10,571 nucleotides of DNA, taken from positions 1-10,571 of the forward strand of contig JAGQUI010000058.1 in the NCBI GenBank assembly GCA_020438595.1, written 5' to 3'. This DNA is from Propionibacteriaceae bacterium. Lineage in GTDB: Bacteria; Actinomycetota; Actinomycetes; Propionibacteriales; Propionibacteriaceae. Made by a program: the position numbers and the translations under genes. Positions 8,406 to 10,571 of the stretch are shown in pieces (within the stretch, counting starts at the first letter, position 1; each line of letters opens with the position of its first letter). The notes beneath the pieces are model-generated. The model saw only the letters and a list, made by a program, of their open reading frames with translations. It made no database searches and was not told where the DNA came from.

Positions 8406-8434
8406 CTGATACCCCCCATGGGTATCCGCGACAA
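8406..8434 (-). promoter_or_regulatory. Probable promoter of the ATPase gene
   Basis: On the minus strand TTGTCG (8434-8429) and TATCAG (8411-8406) are separated by 17 bp, each matching 4 of 6 bases of the sigma-70 type consensus. The CsoR-like palindrome fills the spacer and touches the -10, as expected for a repressor that blocks RNA polymerase. The hexamers alone are weak; the position relative to operator and ribosome site is the main support. Confidence 0.4.
8408..8426. promoter_or_regulatory. CsoR-type operator GATACCC-N5-GGGTATC
   Basis: Two perfect 7-bp inverted arms flank CCCAT; read on the other strand it contains a G6 tract followed by TATC. This closely resembles the copper-responsive CsoR boxes of Streptomyces and Mycobacterium (TACCC...GGGGTA, recalled, not searched). 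It lies 17 bp upstream of the ATPase ATG, directly beyond the ribosome site. No csoR gene is in the window, so the repressor must be encoded elsewhere. Confidence 0.7.
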
Positions 8435-8480
8435 CCTCTGCCGGAAGCCGTCCATTCCCGCTGGGCCCGATCCGGGACAG

Positions 8481-8505
8481 AACTTCAGAGAAACTTCACA
8501 GAAAC
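8481..8505 (+). promoter_or_regulatory. Tandem AACTTCA(G/C)AGA box, candidate response-regulator site
   Basis: AACTTCAGAGA (8481-8491) is followed at an 11-bp period by AACTTCACAGA (8492-8502). The reverse complement reads TGAAGTT twice, similar to the cop box TGAAGATTT-nn-TGAAGATTT that I recall for CopR of Corynebacterium glutamicum. It matches 4704-4728 at 17 of 25 bases. A possible -10 TACGTC at 8523-8528 would place the box over the -35 region, suiting activation of the membrane protein gene at 8574. Confidence 0.55.
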
Positions 8506-8573
8506 CGGCGGTTGGCATCGAGTACGTCCTCGACCCTTGGAACATCCCGTCCCCCGCACCGAGGCAGGCTCCC

Positions 8574-9215
8574 GTGACCACCACCGCAGCACGACCGTCC
8601 ACCCCCCGCCCCACCCGCACGCTCGCGGACCCAACCGCCACGATCGCCGTCCTGGTGCTGACCGGTGTGCTCAGCCTGACGGCGCTGCTGGGCCCGAACC
8701 TGGTCGCGAACGAGCTCGGCATGGTCATGAGCATGGGGATGACCCACTACATGGAACTGCTCGCGGTGCACCAGCCACGCAACCTGATCATCTTCATGGC
8801 CATCCCGGTCGTTCTCGCCGAGACCCTCGCCATCACCGAGCTGGCCATCCTCTTCCGCCGCGCCGCGACACCCGCCTGGGTTCGGGCCACCAGCCGTGTC
8901 GCCGGCCTGCTGGCCGGCCCGATCATGCTGGCGATCTTCCTGCACTTGCTGGTGAACGCCGTCGTGCCGCTCACCCTCGCCGGGGCGTGGCGTGGTCCCG
9001 CCGACGTGATCGCCGTCCTGTTCTACCTGTCCGGCACCATCCCTCTGGTCGGCATCACACTGGTCGAACTCGGTCTCGTCGGCACCGACCCGACCAACTC
9101 GCTGAAGTGGCACGCCACCTTCATTGCGATCTTCCTGGTGGTCGCCCACGTCGCCATGATCTTCGGAATGCTCGACCCGGGCCTGCTCGGCTACCGCATG
9201 ATCCACCAGCACTAA
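8574..9215 (+). CDS. Five-span membrane protein with Met/His motif, unknown function
   Basis: I do not recognise a characterised family, though proteins of this type occur in actinobacterial copper loci as hypothetical or DUF proteins. From the GTG at 8574 it has 213 residues; this start is preferred over the ATG at 8418 because GAGG lies 9 nt ahead of it and 8418 falls inside the CsoR-like operator. Spans are near 22-40, 70-94, 109-132, 144-168 and 179-200. Between spans 1 and 2 lies MVMSMGMTHYM (M50, M52, M54, M56, H58, M60), well suited to Cu(I). Further His are near or in the membrane: H66, H124, H180, H192, and a C-terminal HQH. It could be a copper importer/exporter component, a copper loader for the oxidase, or a small heme protein using paired His. 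Confidence 0.75.
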   Translation: MTTTAARPSTPRPTRTLADPTATIAVLVLTGVLSLTALLGPNLVANELGMVMSMGMTHYMELLAVHQPRNLIIFMAIPVVLAETLAITELAILFRRAATPAWVRATSRVAGLLAGPIMLAIFLHLLVNAVVPLTLAGAWRGPADVIAVLFYLSGTIPLVGITLVELGLVGTDPTNSLKWHATFIAIFLVVAHVAMIFGMLDPGLLGYRMIHQH

Positions 9216-9255
9216 CGGTCGACCCACGCAGGGTGTGTCCTGTGGGACCGTATCT

Positions 9256-9279
9256 GCCGACTCGATCCGCCGACTCGAT
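9256..9279. repeat. Short direct repeat GCCGACTCGAT
   Basis: The 11-mer is present at 9256-9266 and 9269-9279 (period 13) in the 122-bp gap between convergent genes. Nearby is a weak hairpin GTCC-TGTG-GGAC (9237-9248) without a T-run. A role in termination is possible, but no classical terminator is seen. Confidence 0.4.
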
Positions 9280-9337
9280 AGGTCCGAATCCGATCCCGCC
9301 CTTGACGAGCCGAGCGAGGTCTGGGTGATGAGCGCCG

Positions 9338-10375
9338 TCAGTGGTGGGTGTGGTGGTGGTGCGCGTCAGGGAAGTGGGCGTGGGTGTGGGTGACCGCCTG
9401 ATGGGTGTGGGGGTGGCTGTGCCGGATGCCGGATGGTACCTGTGGGACGTGCTCGTGGTCGTGGTGGCCGTCGTCGTGAGTGTGCCAGTGCTCGTGAATG
9501 ATCGCCTCGTGGGTGTGTGAGTGTTCGTGCCGTTCGGTGACGTGCAGCCACACGCCGACGGCCATCAGGACGGCGGCGACCAATAGGGGCCAGGTCACCG
9601 GCTCGCCCATCACCACGGCGAGCAGTGCGCCGAAGAACGGTGCCACCGAGTAGTAGGCCCCCGCCCGGGCGGTGCCCACGTGGCGCATGGCGACGATGAA
9701 CAGCACCAGCGAGATTCCGTAGGCGGCCAGGCCGACTCCCATGGCTGCGGCGACTTTGGTCCAAGCGGGCAGGGTCGCGCCGAGGGCGAGGGCGAGCAGC
9801 AGGTTCACCGGCCCAGCGACGGCGCCCTTGATGGCGGACAGCCAGGTGGCGTCGTGGAGGGAGACCTTGCGGGTGAGGTTGTTGTCGATGGCCCAGCACA
9901 GGCAGGCTGCGATGATGGCCAGGGAGGGCCAGGGGCTGCCCAGGCTGACCCCGCCCTGGACGGTAAGGACGATCGCGCCGGCGACGATGGCGAGCATGCC
10001 GAGTCCGATCCGGCGGTCGAACGGTTCGCGGAACACGACCCAGGCGATCACCGCGGTGAGCACGGCTTCGGCGTTGAGCAGCAGCGACGCACCCGAGGCG
10101 GGCAGGCTGCTGAGCCCGATCATGAGCAGGACGGGGCCGGCGATCCCGCCGAACCCGACCGCGCCGGCCAGGTAGCCCCATTCGGCGCGCTCGAGTTGGG
10201 GTTGTGGGGTGCGGCGGGTCAGTTGCCACAGGCTGAGGCCGAGTCCGGAGCCCAGGTACAGCAGCCCGGCCAGCAGCCATGGACTGGTGGTGCCCAGCAG
10301 CAGTTTCGCGATCGGGGTCCCGGCACCGAACAACAGCGCCGAGGCCAAGCCGGCCTGAACCCCCCGGTTCCTCAT
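9338..10375 (-). CDS. EamA/DMT-family transporter with His-rich tail
   Basis: The 345-residue inner membrane protein has ten predicted spans in two EamA halves (about 8-135 and 148-275), with typical segments such as ASLLLNAEAVLTAVIAWVVF with REPF and, in half two, the GAYYSVAPFFGALLAVV and GEP motif. Residues 283-345 form a soluble tail with 25 His in 63 positions, mostly as HxH and HHHH, plus Asp/Glu, an obvious divalent metal binding region. The start ATG has GAGAGG 8 nt upstream and lies 25 bp after the ArsR-type gene, so both form one operon. Together this points to export of Zn, Ni or Co, although most EamA proteins move amino acids or metabolites. The His tail could also only buffer metal. 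DNA for the tail is low-complexity (GTGGGTGTG repeats on the plus strand). Confidence 0.9.
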   Translation of the reverse strand: MRNRGVQAGLASALLFGAGTPIAKLLLGTTSPWLLAGLLYLGSGLGLSLWQLTRRTPQPQLERAEWGYLAGAVGFGGIAGPVLLMIGLSSLPASGASLLLNAEAVLTAVIAWVVFREPFDRRIGLGMLAIVAGAIVLTVQGGVSLGSPWPSLAIIAACLCWAIDNNLTRKVSLHDATWLSAIKGAVAGPVNLLLALALGATLPAWTKVAAAMGVGLAAYGISLVLFIVAMRHVGTARAGAYYSVAPFFGALLAVVMGEPVTWPLLVAAVLMAVGVWLHVTERHEHSHTHEAIIHEHWHTHDDGHHDHEHVPQVPSGIRHSHPHTHQAVTHTHAHFPDAHHHHTHH

Positions 10376-10400
10376 CCCGGATGCCTCTCGCCGCTGGTGG

Positions 10401-10571
10401 TCACCGGTCGGCCTGGTGGTGCGGCGGCCGGGCGTAGAGGACGTGTTCGGTGTGGTGCAGGACGTTGGTGACCAGGGCCGCGATGTGCTCGTCGGGTTGG
10501 GAGTAGTAGACCGAGGTGCCTGCGCGGCGGGTGGTGACCAGGCGGCCGGTGCGGAGCTTGGCGAGGTGTTG
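10401..10571 (-). CDS. ArsR/SmtB metal-sensing repressor, C-terminal part
   Basis: The last 56 codons are present; the gene continues beyond the right edge. The visible part starts in the recognition helix (QHLAKLRTGRLV), goes through the beta hairpin (TTRRAGTSVYYSQ) and ends with helix alpha-5: D-E-H near the start and H-H-T-E-H at the end. Taking the visible numbering, D27, H29, H40 and H43 keep the D-x-H-x10-H-x2-H spacing of the alpha-5 sites of CzrA and NmtR, which sense Zn/Co or Ni/Co. No cysteine is visible, so an As/Cd-type site is unlikely in this part. It precedes the His-tailed EamA gene by 25 bp and probably represses the pair until metal is in excess. Confidence 0.9.
   Translation of the reverse strand, partial: QHLAKLRTGRLVTTRRAGTSVYYSQPDEHIAALVTNVLHHTEHVLYARPPHHQADR

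Noticed and set aside
8418..8573. ATG at 8418 as the start of the 213-residue membrane protein.
   Set aside because: It lies inside the CsoR-like operator, lacks a ribosome site, and the added 52 residues are without a domain; GTG at 8574 has GAGG in place.
9342..9545. GTGGGTGTG-type repeats as a regulatory repeat array.
   Set aside because: They are the reverse complement of His-codon runs in the EamA transporter tail.

Overview
The window comes from a high-GC actinobacterium. G or C dominates third codon positions, GTG starts are used, and the tRNA gene does not encode its CCA end. An extended -10 (TGCTACCCT) precedes the tRNA, and the few residues visible at the left edge fit the start of an FhaA-like (DUF3662/FHA) protein. 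From memory, tRNA-Leu(CAG) next to fhaA is a conserved actinobacterial neighbourhood. The genus cannot be read from the sequence.

Layout. At 1-24 (-) is the first codons of an FhaA-like gene. At 224-306 (+) is tRNA-Leu(CAG). At 307-626 is a non-coding stretch with short tandem-like repeats. At 627-2842 (-) is a tightly packed four-gene operon, in transcription order: Met-rich single-span membrane protein, CxxC thioredoxin-fold protein, CcdA-type thiol transporter, membrane-anchored redoxin. At 2897-4734 (+), read divergently, is an OmpR-type response regulator overlapping its sensor kinase. At 4791-6251 (+) is a CueO-like multicopper oxidase with a Tat/lipoprotein leader. At 6248-8391 (-) is a His-rich CopB-like (CPH) P1B ATPase, broken by a 2-nt frameshift in the GDGVNDAP hinge. 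At 8574-9215 (+) is an unrecognised five-span Met/His membrane protein. At 9338-10375 (-) is an EamA/DMT transporter with a 63-residue His-rich tail. At 10401-10571 (-) is the end of an ArsR/SmtB repressor whose alpha-5 metal ligands are of the CzrA/NmtR type.

How it works together. From about 627 to 9215 the genes form a copper-handling cassette: sensing (two-component system), oxidation of Cu(I) outside the cell (multicopper oxidase), export (CopB-like ATPase), a thiol-redox relay across the membrane, and two small Met-rich membrane proteins without a known function. Two layers of regulation are visible. One is a perfect CsoR-type palindrome (GATACCC-N5-GGGTATC, 8408-8426) inside the ATPase promoter, with a weaker relative (4734-4751) ahead of the oxidase. 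The other is a pair of 11-bp-period tandem boxes (4704-4728 and 8481-8505) sharing 17 of 25 bases. They lie 64-71 bp upstream of the oxidase and of the 213-residue membrane protein and are good candidates for response-regulator sites. The ArsR-EamA pair at the right edge looks like a separate Zn/Co/Ni-type unit.

The strongest leads are the shared tandem boxes, the uncharacterised 213-residue protein, the thiol-relay operon divergent from the two-component system, and the frameshift that would remove the last two membrane spans of the ATPase.
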